A stretch of DNA of 64,000 bases, from NCBI GenBank assembly GCA_050949225.1, contig JBMNFI010000002.1:1-64000 (forward strand). The letters are read 5' to 3'. Below the pieces are notes generated by a model. The model was not told the DNA's origin and made no database searches. It was given only the letters and a program-made list of their open reading frames with translations. A program made the translations under genes and the position numbers. Source of the stretch: JBMNFI01 sp050949225 (GTDB lineage Bacteria > Bacillota > Dehalobacteriia > UBA4068). Shown one piece after another: positions 1-8,500 of the stretch. Numbering within the stretch: the first letter of the stretch is position 1; every line of letters begins with the position of its first letter.

Positions 1-1122
1 ACTGAGGTCTTGCCAGGGGTGTGGGTGTTGGTCACGTTGTAGCCTGAAACTTCCGAGCTGTAGTCTGCCACGGCATCTTCAGTAATGGTGTAGGTGATTA
101 GCTCACCGTCTTCATACTTGGCTAAATCAGCAAAGCTCCATGCCCAGCCGTCTGCTTCCGTGACGGTCTTAGAGTCTATCTCCACACCGTTTTTAAGCAG
201 TCGAATCGTGATGCTTTCTGGTCTCATGCCATCTTGGTTGTTGTTGTCGTCCCAAGTCTTTGTGCCAGAAACTGTTAAGGTCTCAGGTGTTCTGCTGTTG
301 GTCACGGTATAACCGTCACCTGCTGTTCCTGTAACAACTGTAGTGTAGCCGTTGCCAATAGCGACTTCTTCTACGGTGTAGGAGATCAGCTCGCCGTTAG
401 CATATTCATCTAGGTCTGAGAAGGTACCGGTCCAGTTGTTTGTTGCGGTTAAGACTAAGGTCTTGCCTGTGTCTTCGCCATTGGCTAGAAGTTTAATTGT
501 GACTGACTCAGGTCTCACACCGTCCTGGTTGTTAGCGTCTGCCCAAGCTTTTGTCACTTGAACTGAGGTCTTGCCAGGGGTGTGGGTGTTGGTCACGTTG
601 TAGCCTGAAACTTCCGAGCTGTAGTCTGCCACGGCATCTTCAGTAATGGTGTAGGTGATTAGCTCACCGTCTTCATACTTGGCTAAATCAGCAAAGCTCC
701 ATGCCCAGCCGTCTGCTTCCGTGACGGTCTTAGAGTCTATCTCCACACCGTTTTTAAGCAGTCGAATCGTGATGCTTTCTGGTCTCATGCCATCTTGGTT
801 GTTGTTGTCGTCCCAAGTCTTTGTGCCAGAAACTGTTAAGGTCTCAGGTGTTCTGCTGTTGGTCACGGTATAACCGTCACCTGCTGTTCCTGTAACAACT
901 GTAGTGTAGCCGTTGCCAATAGCGACTTCTTCTACGGTGTAGGAGATCAGCTCGCCGTTAGCATATTCATCTAGGTCTGAGAAGGTACCGGTCCAGTTGT
1001 TTGTTGCGGTTAAGACTAAGGTCTTGCCTGTGTCTTCGCCATTGGCTAGAAGTTTAATTGTGACTGACTCAGGTCTCACTCCGTCCTGGTTGTTAGCGTC
1101 TGCCCAAGCTTTTGTCACTTGA
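1..1122. repeat. 561-bp tandem repeat encoding paired Cna_B modules
   Basis: Bases 1-561 recur at 562-1122. The one difference I found is A519 versus T1080. Each unit encodes 187 residues, two Cna_B-type modules of about 93 residues. The next module toward the N-terminus (around 1123-1440) is clearly diverged. The array reaches the window edge, so its copy number is unknown. Near-perfect identity implies recent duplication or homogenisation. Confidence 0.95.
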
Positions 1123-4118
1123 ACTGAGGCTTTTTTACTATAGGTATTCGTTACATTCAAGCCAGTTTCAACTTTGGTATAGTTTTCCGGCGTAAAGTCA
1201 TTGCCAGCAGCATCAACCTCCTGAACTTTATAGGAATATTCCTGACCGTTTTCGTCATAGCGGAGTAATAACTCAGCAAGACCTTCATCAGCTTGATTCC
1301 AGGTAACGAAATTGTCTACTACCTGTCTAGGATCACCAACTTTAGTCTCGGTGTTATCATCATTTACCCGGATTAGTTGGAACCAGATGTCCGGTTTCTC
1401 AGCAGGACCACCTTCCCAGGTCTTGGTAGCTGTAACGCTCATGTTCTCGCTTTGCTTATTTGTAATCGTCACAGATTGTGAAAGGTGACCGATGTCAATA
1501 TTTACGTTAACGGTATTGGCTGCAATCGGTGCGTCATCATTAACCTGCATCGTGGTTGTATAACCGGTCGTTGTTTCCGTTACTATATAGCTACCTTTTG
1601 CAAGACCTTCAAGTGTCTGTGTCCACGAGCCATTGTCCGGGAGCGTAAAGTTTTGAGAGTAGCCATCTGGTCCCGTAACCGTAAAGGAGAAGGAAACAGG
1701 ATTTGTCTCGCCGCGTGTAGATGGCGATTTTGCTGGCGAGGGGATAACCGACTGATCAAGAACTTTTGTGATGACCAGCGTGCCCGACTTTTCTTTGTTA
1801 ATAACCTTTACTTCTACGTCTTCTGTGTTGTTATCATCGATATGAAATGACAAGTCCGAAGTCTCTCCACCGTTGATGTAGTAGGTTGTGTCATAGTCTG
1901 ACAAATCACCGGTCTCTTCAAAGGTATAGGTGCTCGCATATCGTAAATCAGTTAAAAGTTTTGTGCTGTTTTGACTGCTGGTATTGAGGGTAAATTCACG
2001 AATCGTATTGTCGCCGTCATTCCCAGGGCCCTTTACCTGAATGCTAAAATTACGATCTGCTGTGATTTCGTTACCATCTTTGTCTTGAAGAATCTTAACC
2101 ACCCTGTATAAAACAGGATTGACCTTTGGTGTTGGGAAAGCTGCAGTCTGTAAATTTCCATACGCATCTGTATATGAAATTTGTGCATCACCGTTAGTGG
2201 GATACTCGCCATTTGCATCAGGTGTTTGGCTCAGAATATTATCTGTTATTTCTATCGTATAGGTTAGCTCAGCATAGCTAATATCACTGCCTTCGCTAAT
2301 TGGCTGAGTTAAAGTGCCGGGATTCCAAGAAATTGTATTGTTTTCATATACTGGAGTCCCTTGGGTAGCAGTGATATTTGTTACTTCACCCAAAGGGATT
2401 TCAAATCCCAGTCCCATGGGATCATTCACTGCCACATCCTTAGCTGCAGCTCCTATTTGTCCGGCAATTTGAGCAAAAACAGTTGTCAAATCAGACACAT
2501 TTTGGACTTCGGTAAAAGAACCTTGTCCTTGAGCCATGGCTTGAAGAACGCTAGAGCCTGTCGAATCTGTCTGCAATCCGACCGTAAAAACATTATAGCC
2601 AGACGCTCCTGCGAAACCAGCCTCCGCTATAGCACTGTTGCCGTGATTATAGTATTTGCTATAACTATTCCACCAACTTCCCCCTGTTCCGTATTTCCAA
2701 TACATACTGTTTCCTTGACCCACTCTAGTTGGATACGAGTAAGAAGATGATGGTGCTAAAGTACTGGTTTGATAGTTTTCTCCATAAGGAATCAGATAGT
2801 TGTCTGGATTATTAAGTTGGTAGGAGTAAGTTGGCACACCATCAGACAGCAGGACAATATGTTTGTTGTCCGCATCCGAATTTGCTAACAAGGTCTCTGC
2901 CTGTTTGACACCGGCTTGAGTGAACGTGCCGCCATTGGCACTGAGATTATCAACCGTATTTTTCAACTCGAATGGATTGTTGGTTAAATTGCTTTTCACG
3001 CTAACGCTTGATTCAAACGAGACAATTCCGATTCTTGTATATTCTGAAGGCAAAAGAGCATCAATGAAACCGTTAGCTGCGTTTTTCGCCGCTTGCATTC
3101 TGCCATTATCGTTCATACTGCCGGAAGTATCAATTACCAGAACAATATCGCTAGTAGTGGGCTTGTTTTTTCCTTCGATTCTCAGCTTAACTTCCCAAGT
3201 ATTAACCTTTCCCTCTACTGGTTTTGCTTCTTTGAAAAGCATCACCTCACCTGGAGTTGTAGGATGATCTGTTCCTATCACTGGAGGATCATTTGCTCGA
3301 GTCGAGCTCCTGAGCATCATAGGTGCTAAAAGACCAAATTCGCTTAAAGGCCAAACGTTGTAATCGATCTCGCCGCCGTAAGGCGAGTCATCAGGCACCA
3401 ACAAATGATCAGGATTATCGGCAAGGATAGAGTCTTCTTCATCCCATACGGCATAAAGAGTCGTATTTTCAGCGACTTCCAGCGGAATATTTACTGGCTC
3501 ACCACTTTTCATTGTCCAACCTAAGAAACTCTCATCGCCTTTTACCGGCACAGGCAAATCTACAAGAGAGAAACCCTTATCTACAACAAGAGCGTCAATT
3601 GGAGTTCCGCCCATGGTGTCAAAGACGATAGTAACCTTTTCGCTATTTGGGTCCGACACGGTAGTTGATTGCTGTAGCGCCATTTCCAAATCTAGAGGTT
3701 GAACTTCCCATTTTGCATAAAGTATTACGCTTTCGTTAAGTGTTAGTGGCGTGCTAATAGAATCACCGTTTTCGGTAAACCATCCGACAAAAGTATTATT
3801 CTCTTTAAAGGGGATTGGTAAGTCATGAAGAGAATCACCTTTCTCAAGCAAAATAGGTTCCAGCGATTCGCCGCCATTTGAGTCAAAAGAAACTGTTATA
3901 AATGACCCTATCTCATCCTCTAGCAGAACATCAGAGTCCTTACCATCCACTGATGCATCATCAGTATCAGTAGTGACTTGCTCTTGAGCAGCAGTCGTGG
4001 GCTCTGATTTTTCTCCAAATGCTTCTTGATTTGCAAAAACTGATACAACATTTCCTGGTATGATCAGTAGGGCTATAAGGAGTATTGCTACTAATCTAAT
4101 ACGCTTGCGTTTTTTCAT
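1..4118 (-). CDS. Secreted vWFA / Cna_B-repeat surface adhesin (3' end beyond window)
   Basis: The frame starts at ATG 4118 with a GGAGG ribosome site 7-8 bases upstream and stays open to the left edge (about 1,372 codons), so the C-terminus and any sorting signal are missing. Residues 1-29 form a signal peptide: a basic KKRKRIR start, a hydrophobic core and an end at VFA. Two InlB/Listeria-Bacteroides repeats follow at about 73-136 and 161-223, each starting FDxxGG and ending YAxW. A von Willebrand A domain begins near 325 with the MIDAS motif DTSGSM, a later GGTFTQAG threonine loop and SDG. From about residue 880 onward there are pilin-like and Cna_B modules with the W.D..N.DG.RPES pattern, the last ones in a 561-bp tandem repeat. 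This is an adhesin or pilus-tip architecture; the ligand is unknown. Its promoter appears to lie in an invertible segment. Confidence 0.88.
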   Translation of the reverse strand, partial: MKKRKRIRLVAILLIALLIIPGNVVSVFANQEAFGEKSEPTTAAQEQVTTDTDDASVDGKDSDVLLEDEIGSFITVSFDSNGGESLEPILLEKGDSLHDLPIPFKENNTFVGWFTENGDSISTPLTLNESVILYAKWEVQPLDLEMALQQSTTVSDPNSEKVTIVFDTMGGTPIDALVVDKGFSLVDLPVPVKGDESFLGWTMKSGEPVNIPLEVAENTTLYAVWDEEDSILADNPDHLLVPDDSPYGGEIDYNVWPLSEFGLLAPMMLRSSTRANDPPVIGTDHPTTPGEVMLFKEAKPVEGKVNTWEVKLRIEGKNKPTTSDIVLVIDTSGSMNDNGRMQAAKNAANGFIDALLPSEYTRIGIVSFESSVSVKSNLTNNPFELKNTVDNLSANGGTFTQAGVKQAETLLANSDADNKHIVLLSDGVPTYSYQLNNPDNYLIPYGENYQTSTLAPSSSYSYPTRVGQGNSMYWKYGTGGSWWNSYSKYYNHGNSAIAEAGFAGASGYNVFTVGLQTDSTGSSVLQAMAQGQGSFTEVQNVSDLTTVFAQIAGQIGAAAKDVAVNDPMGLGFEIPLGEVTNITATQGTPVYENNTISWNPGTLTQPISEGSDISYAELTYTIEITDNILSQTPDANGEYPTNGDAQISYTDAYGNLQTAAFPTPKVNPVLYRVVKILQDKDGNEITADRNFSIQVKGPGNDGDNTIREFTLNTSSQNSTKLLTDLRYASTYTFEETGDLSDYDTTYYINGGETSDLSFHIDDNNTEDVEVKVINKEKSGTLVITKVLDQSVIPSPAKSPSTRGETNPVSFSFTVTGPDGYSQNFTLPDNGSWTQTLEGLAKGSYIVTETTTGYTTTMQVNDDAPIAANTVNVNIDIGHLSQSVTITNKQSENMSVTATKTWEGGPAEKPDIWFQLIRVNDDNTETKVGDPRQVVDNFVTWNQADEGLAELLLRYDENGQEYSYKVQEVDAAGNDFTPENYTKVETGLNVTNTYSKKASVQVTKAWADANNQDGVRPESVTIKLLANGEDTGKTLVLTATNNWTGTFSDLDEYANGELISYTVEEVAIGNGYTTVVTGTAGDGYTVTNSRTPETLTVSGTKTWDDNNNQDGMRPESITIRLLKNGVEIDSKTVTEADGWAWSFADLAKYEDGELITYTITEDAVADYSSEVSGYNVTNTHTPGKTSVQVTKAWADANNQDGVRPESVTIKLLANGEDTGKTLVLTATNNWTGTFSDLDEYANGELISYTVEEVAIGNGYTTVVTGTAGDGYTVTNSRTPETLTVSGTKTWDDNNNQDGMRPESITIRLLKNGVEIDSKTVTEADGWAWSFADLAKYEDGELITYTITEDAVADYSSEVSGYNVTNTHTPGKTS

Positions 4119-4126
4119 CACCAAAC

Positions 4127-4152
4127 CTCCGTCAAAGTACACATTAGCGGAC
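4127..4152 (-). repeat. Putative serine-invertase crossover site, adhesin-proximal
   Basis: This 26-bp site has two 12-bp half-sites around a 2-bp core (AC at 4139-4140 on +, GT on -). The half-sites match each other as a dyad at 8 of 12 positions. It lies inside a 33-bp stretch (4123-4155) that matches the reverse complement of 4375-4407 at 28 of 33 positions. Its outer half-site overlaps the ribosome-binding site of the adhesin gene. Confidence 0.72.
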
Positions 4153-4250
4153 ACATGCACAATTTAAATTTATGCCATACCGCTTTCTATTTACGCTCAA
4201 CCCGTAACCATCCTGCCAGACGGCTTTCACAGTTGAATACCCGTACCTGT

Positions 4251-4260
4251 ATTATCGCAT
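4251..4260 (-). promoter_or_regulatory. Extended -10 promoter candidate for the adhesin
   Basis: On the minus strand TGC-GATAAT forms an extended -10 element. The hexamer 17 bp upstream (TTCATT) is a poor -35. Transcription would start near 4244 and give a leader of about 125 nt with several possible hairpins; I could not assign the leader to a known family. Confidence 0.45.
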
Positions 4261-4288
4261 ATTCCTCATCTAAAATGAACCATTAAAT

Positions 4289-4318
4289 TAAAAAAAAACC
4301 GCTTGTTTACGAGCACTT
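4289..4318 (-). terminator. Intrinsic terminator after the recombinase gene
   Basis: GCTCG-TAAA-CAAGC forms a 5-bp hairpin on the minus strand, followed by GG and nine T. It lies inside the predicted invertible segment. The plus strand also has a shorter T-run after the same hairpin, so it may act in both directions. Confidence 0.6.
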
Positions 4319-4377
4319 TTTCCTTACTTGCCTGTGCAGACCCCGTAAAGCTCAAGAATGTTTAGTTAACTTTTTGC

Positions 4378-4403
4378 GTCCGTCAAAGTGTACTTTGAAG
4401 GAG
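4378..4403 (+). repeat. Putative serine-invertase crossover site, recombinase-proximal
   Basis: This is the inverted partner of the site at 4127-4152. It has 12-bp half-sites around a GT core at 4390-4391, with 10 of 12 dyad matches (TCAAAGT / ACTTTGA innermost). It ends about 10 bp from the stop codon of the recombinase gene. A 26-bp site with a 2-bp core is the known geometry of Hin/Gin-type sites. The non-palindromic GT core would fix the relative orientation as inversion. Confidence 0.72.
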
Positions 4404-4412
4404 GTTTTTTGT

Positions 4413-5018
4413 CTACAGACCGAGTTTCTTAACTTTGTCGTAAAAGTAGCTGCGGCTGACTTCTAAAATTGACAAGGCTCCATCTAGCGATATTTCTTTC
4501 TTCCGCCAGCGAGCAACAACTTCAGCAAAGTTTTCAGGAATGGGGATACCGGGATTGCCAAACTTAACGCCACGTGCTTTGGCTGCGGCAATTCCTTCAG
4601 CTTGTCGTCTTCTGATATCCTGCCGCTCTTTTTCTGCTACATAAGATAAAATTTGCAGCACTAAGTCAGCAACAAAGGTTTTGGTAAGATCTTCCTGAGT
4701 TAGACTACTTCTGGTATCGAGAATGGGCATATCCAAAACTACAATATCCACCTTTTTCTCTTTCGTTAGAATGCGCCACTCTTCTAAGATTTCCTGATAA
4801 TTTCTGCCAAGCCGGTCAATGGAGTCGATAAAAATAACATCGCTTTCTTGGCATTGCTTTACCAGCTTTTGATAAGCAGGTCTGGAAAAATCCTTACCGC
4901 TCTGTTTATCGATGAACAGATAATCATCCCTTATCCCAACCTTTCGCATCGCATTTTTCTGTCGTTCAATATTCTGATCATCGGAAGAAACCCGTATATA
5001 TCCATACTTCCTATTCAA
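4413..5018 (-). CDS. Small serine recombinase (Hin/Pin-type DNA invertase)
   Basis: About 201 residues, the usual size for resolvase/invertase enzymes. The N-terminal catalytic domain (about 1-135) carries the nucleophilic serine in YIRVSSDDQN and the arginine-rich active-site motif DRLGRN. The long E helix contains ER.DIRRRQAEGIAAAKARG. A C-terminal helix-turn-helix (about 155-200, ending RSYFYDKVKKLGL) should bind the half-sites. TTG at 5018 is preferred because GAGG sits about 8 bases upstream; TTG at 5024 is an alternative. It is transcribed toward the predicted invertible segment, so it is the obvious candidate to act on those sites. No transposase or Tn3-type gene is adjacent. Whether it inverts, resolves or acts on other loci is inferred. 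Confidence 0.9.
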   Translation of the reverse strand: MNRKYGYIRVSSDDQNIERQKNAMRKVGIRDDYLFIDKQSGKDFSRPAYQKLVKQCQESDVIFIDSIDRLGRNYQEILEEWRILTKEKKVDIVVLDMPILDTRSSLTQEDLTKTFVADLVLQILSYVAEKERQDIRRRQAEGIAAAKARGVKFGNPGIPIPENFAEVVARWRKKEISLDGALSILEVSRSYFYDKVKKLGL

Positions 5019-5117
5019 TAACAATTCCTCTCTTTCAGATAATTTTATGCTTTTATCATAACAGGATTGAGCGAGCTGCCTCTAATTGAACTGTAAAACG
5101 TGTGTTAGTATGACAAA

Positions 5118-5149
5118 CTATCGTGTGCTTGTATCAGGCTATCGTGTGC
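5118..5149. promoter_or_regulatory. Direct-repeat operator candidate upstream of recombinase
   Basis: CTATCGTGTGC occurs at 5118-5128 and again at 5139-5149, exactly 21 bp apart (two helical turns), about 100 bp upstream of the recombinase start. A TATGAT -10 with no good -35 lies between the repeats and the gene. That fits an activator-dependent promoter, which is inference. Confidence 0.45.
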
Positions 5150-5263
5150 CAGTGCACACCCCTTAATCAAGAAGTTTTCAAGCAATGAAATTTGGACAAA
5201 AAAAGAAGGCTTCTGCACACTTAACGTGTCGGGCAGAAGCTCAGCAAGCCTTGATTTACGGCA

Positions 5264-5303
5264 AACAAAAAGACGCAAGTGATTGTATTATAACCTGCGT
5301 CTT
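5264..5303 (-). terminator. Terminator downstream of tRNA-Ser
   Basis: AAGACGCA (5270-5277) pairs with TGCGTCTT (5296-5303), and a T-rich run follows on the minus strand. It lies directly downstream of the tRNA. Confidence 0.7.
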
Positions 5304-5307
5304 ATTA

Positions 5308-5398
5308 TGGCGGAGAGAGAGGGATTCGAACCCTCGGTACAGTTACCCGTACACATGATTTCCAGTCATGCACCTTCGGCCAGCTCGGTCATCTCTCC
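5308..5398 (-). tRNA. tRNA-Ser (GGA anticodon)
   Basis: The minus-strand sequence folds as a class II tRNA. A 7-bp acceptor stem pairs GGAGAGA with TCTCTCC. The anticodon loop CTGGAAA carries GGA, the variable arm is long, and the T-loop motif is GGTTCGAATCC. The discriminator is G and the CCA end is encoded (5308-5310). It reads UCC/UCU serine codons. tRNA genes are common insertion points for islands, and the adhesin/recombinase module lies just downstream. Confidence 0.96.
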
Positions 5399-5436
5399 AC
5401 TTTATGCAAATTTACTACGAAAAACCACACCCATAC

Positions 5437-5465
5437 ATTATATAAAAATTTTCACTTAAAAACAA
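5437..5465 (-). promoter_or_regulatory. Promoter of tRNA-Ser
   Basis: On the minus strand TTGTTT and TATAAT are separated by exactly 17 bp, and the -10 lies about 39 bp upstream of the tRNA 5' end. Confidence 0.75.
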
Positions 5466-5524
5466 GGGCTTTTTATAAAAATTTGCGATATTTTCATTGT
5501 TCCCCTGTATAAAGCATTTTATAC

Positions 5525-5563
5525 AAAGGCCCCGGGATCTTTAAAGATCCCGGGGCCTTTTTT
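5525..5563 (-). terminator. Strong terminator after the giant repeat protein
   Basis: A near-perfect GC-rich palindrome (AAGGCCCCGGGATC and its complement around TTTAAA) begins about 17 bp after the stop codon of the 2,214-residue gene. T-runs on both sides make it potentially bidirectional. Confidence 0.88.
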
Positions 5564-5579
5564 ATCTATGAACGTTATA

Positions 5580-8500
5580 TTAACGTTCTGTAATAATTAT
5601 CGGTTTCGTTTTGCCATTGTATTGAACAGAACAGTCTAGGTTATTTGCCACATATCTAATAGGAACAAGGGTGCGTCCCTTTTCAATAATTGGTGGACAA
5701 TCAAGACCCTTAGCAGGGGATATTTGACCAATCTTCAAAGAGAAAGAATCGCCACCTTTAGAGATTGTAACTGTTTTGTTTTTACCATCCCAGGAAACCT
5801 GAGCACCCAGGGCTTCGCTAACAAAACGAAGTGGAACCATGGTATAACCCACTTTGTTATAAGTATACAAAAGGGGCGCTACATCCATTGTGGCAGCCAC
5901 ACCGTTAACATAATAAGTTTTACTATTTAGATAAAGGTGTAGGTTTTTCTTAATCACCCATTTGGCATATACAGTAGTATTGTTCGTAATAGGTGTATTA
6001 AAATCAAAGGCTTCTGCATAAAATGGATCTTTATACCAACCGGCAAAAGTATATCCTACGTTAATGGGCTGTACTGGCATTATCGCCTTAGCACCATTTT
6101 TAACGCTTTGTGATGCCACACTGGAGGCTCCCATAGAGTTAAAGCTAACTGTATGAATCCTGGCTGCGGCACCAGGAGAGAATAATTCACCATTACCATT
6201 ACCGGAGCTGGCATCAAAAGTAGCATAAGCTACTCCGCCGTTTCCGCCTGTAAAGACTGTGCCGTCTTTTAAGACAGCAATGTTCCAAATGTTATCAAAG
6301 CCCGTTTGAGTCCAAGCGGCCTGACCATCAACAACTGTACTATTGTAATGGACGGGCGTGCTCTTTAGAGCAGCTTTATAGTATAGTCCATTACCTGTAG
6401 TGCCAAACCATAGTCCATTGTTGGCATCAACTTTTACATAGCGAATTTCTACATCTGTTATAGATTCCAGTCCAGGCAAAAGATCATAGCCCGTATAAAT
6501 CGTTCTATTGCCTGTTGGTGAAACATAGTCAACATAGCCGCCTTCAGTAAATAAAGAAGCACCGAAGGTTACGCCTGCCCTTACTACGTAAACACCGCCA
6601 TTGGCATCAAGGGAAATACCACGTACCCACTGACCGGCAAAGGTTTGATGGGCAACAGCTTCATCAACGTAAGGTGTTACTTCACCTAAATTACTAATGT
6701 AAGCATAGCCGCCTCTATAAACATTATTTGCTGCATCTACTTCATCAGGATAGCATCCGACCCAGGCACCGCCTTTTTGATCTAAGATAACGGTATTGAC
6801 AGAGTTTGCCGGAATACCATCAGCCTTATTGTATTGAATCCAGGAATTATAAGCTGGATTATAAACCGAGACCCCTGTGCCATGACCGAACCAAACTTGT
6901 CCATCAGAGTCTACTTTAACCTGTTGGACAAAGTCGCTGCCCAAACCATTATTGGTATTCTCCTGATTGAAGATGGTTATTTTATTATCTTTAAGATAAG
7001 CAACACCTGCTGCATTATCTTGACTGCCTTGAGCAAACCAAACTCCACCTTCTGCATCCGGACAAATATCAACGATAGTGTTATTTAAAAGAGCAGGAGT
7101 GGATTGCTTGTGATAAGAACTCCAATTACCGTTGGCATCATGATAATAAGCACCGCCCATTAAGGTTCCAATCCACACGCCGCCGTTAGCATCGGGAACA
7201 ACACAACGGACATTACCGGCAAGCGGGATTTCTTGTGAATTCGTTTTCCACATGTTGAAGCTGTATGTGGTGGTACTGGAAGGAGTCACATCTACGCCCA
7301 TAACATTTTTCTGACAGTTCTGCCACTGTTTGGAATCTGTGCCTGCATTAATATTGGCATAGAGACGAATCTCGGCCTTGATCGAAGGATTATTTTTTAA
7401 TTCATCGCTAATATCCTGTCCGTTAACTTTATAAGCAATGAACATATTCTTAGCTGTTACATCGGCAAGATCCATATCCTTATAATCTGCGCCTTTTTCG
7501 CTGTTTTCAAAACCATCCTGGAAATTAAGCGTGATCGTGCCATTAGTGGCGGTGATTCCGGCATCCACCAATAAAGTGCTTAAAGATATACCTTCTACTG
7601 TATCAACTTCACCACTGACAGGATAAGTTTTAGTTTGCGCGGCAAAAGATTTGAGTTCTGTAAGGGTATAATCCTTAACTTTTGTTCCGTTAAGTTTAAG
7701 GGCGAAGGCTGAATCCTCCACAATCGGTGGGGTGACTCCCCCCTCGGTGACTTGGGCAACTACCATGTTTTTCAAACAGTTAAGCCAATCGGTGGCGCCG
7801 TCATTATGGTTACGATAGATTCTTACATAACCATATGTATCACTGCCCTTTTCTTTATCATAAACTAAGTTGCCGTCAACTACATAGGTAACCAGATAGT
7901 TTTTGCTTACCACATCACTGACAGAAATGTTTTCATATGTATCATGAGCATAGCCATCAGAAGTGATCAATTTGATTTTAGCATTCGCATCGGAGTTATC
8001 AAGTCCTGCATCATACAGCAAGTCATCTAATTTGACACCGACTACACTGTCTGTATATTCAACGCTGGAGGAAAGATAACTATATTGTGATCTTTCCCAA
8101 CCCAGAGCTTTCAACTCATACAGTGAGTAAGATTTTAAGGTATTCCCCTCTTGGTCTTTGATGGCAAAAACATCAGCTACATCTGCTACAGGATAATCAG
8201 AGGGGGTCTCAAAGCCATTTGTGCCGCTACCGGGCAAAGATTCGCCAACAACGATACAGGTGGCATTTTTGATACATTTACCCTGTGATTCATGATAAAT
8301 TAAACGTAACAAGCCCTCCGTATTACCAACACTACCATCATAGCCGGGGTCTGTAGCCTTTTCGACAAAGGGTACACCTTCAACAGCATAGGCTAAAATG
8401 ACATTTCTCTTATCAGAAGAACTATTACCGGCGCCATTTAAAATAGCATCTACAATATTACCGGTAGGATAACCATCTCCGGAAATAACATTAACAGAAG

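Larger units (their letters stand above)
4141..4389. promoter_or_regulatory. Predicted invertible promoter segment upstream of adhesin
   Basis: The 249-bp stretch between the two crossover cores contains no credible ORF. It holds a hairpin/T-tract terminator facing the recombinase gene and an extended -10 element reading toward the adhesin. In the present orientation the adhesin should be transcribed (ON). After inversion the promoter would point back at the recombinase 3' end, while the adhesin would keep its ribosome site but lose its promoter (OFF). Inversion itself is inferred from the sites and the neighbouring recombinase. Confidence 0.62.

Noticed and set aside
1..1122. CRISPR array
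   Set aside because: The repeat is a 561-bp coding unit in frame with a Cna_B protein, not short repeats with unique spacers.
94..3329. Plus-strand ORFs opposite the adhesin gene
   Set aside because: They are antisense to a long continuous coding frame with recognisable domains, lack ribosome sites, and two are identical only because the repeat is.
4156..4250. Adhesin leader as a c-di-GMP or other known riboswitch
   Set aside because: It has GTGAAAGCC and GGTTACGGG segments that superficially recall c-di-GMP-I aptamers, but the required GGCAAACC / GNRA / GGGACGCAAAGCC order is absent.
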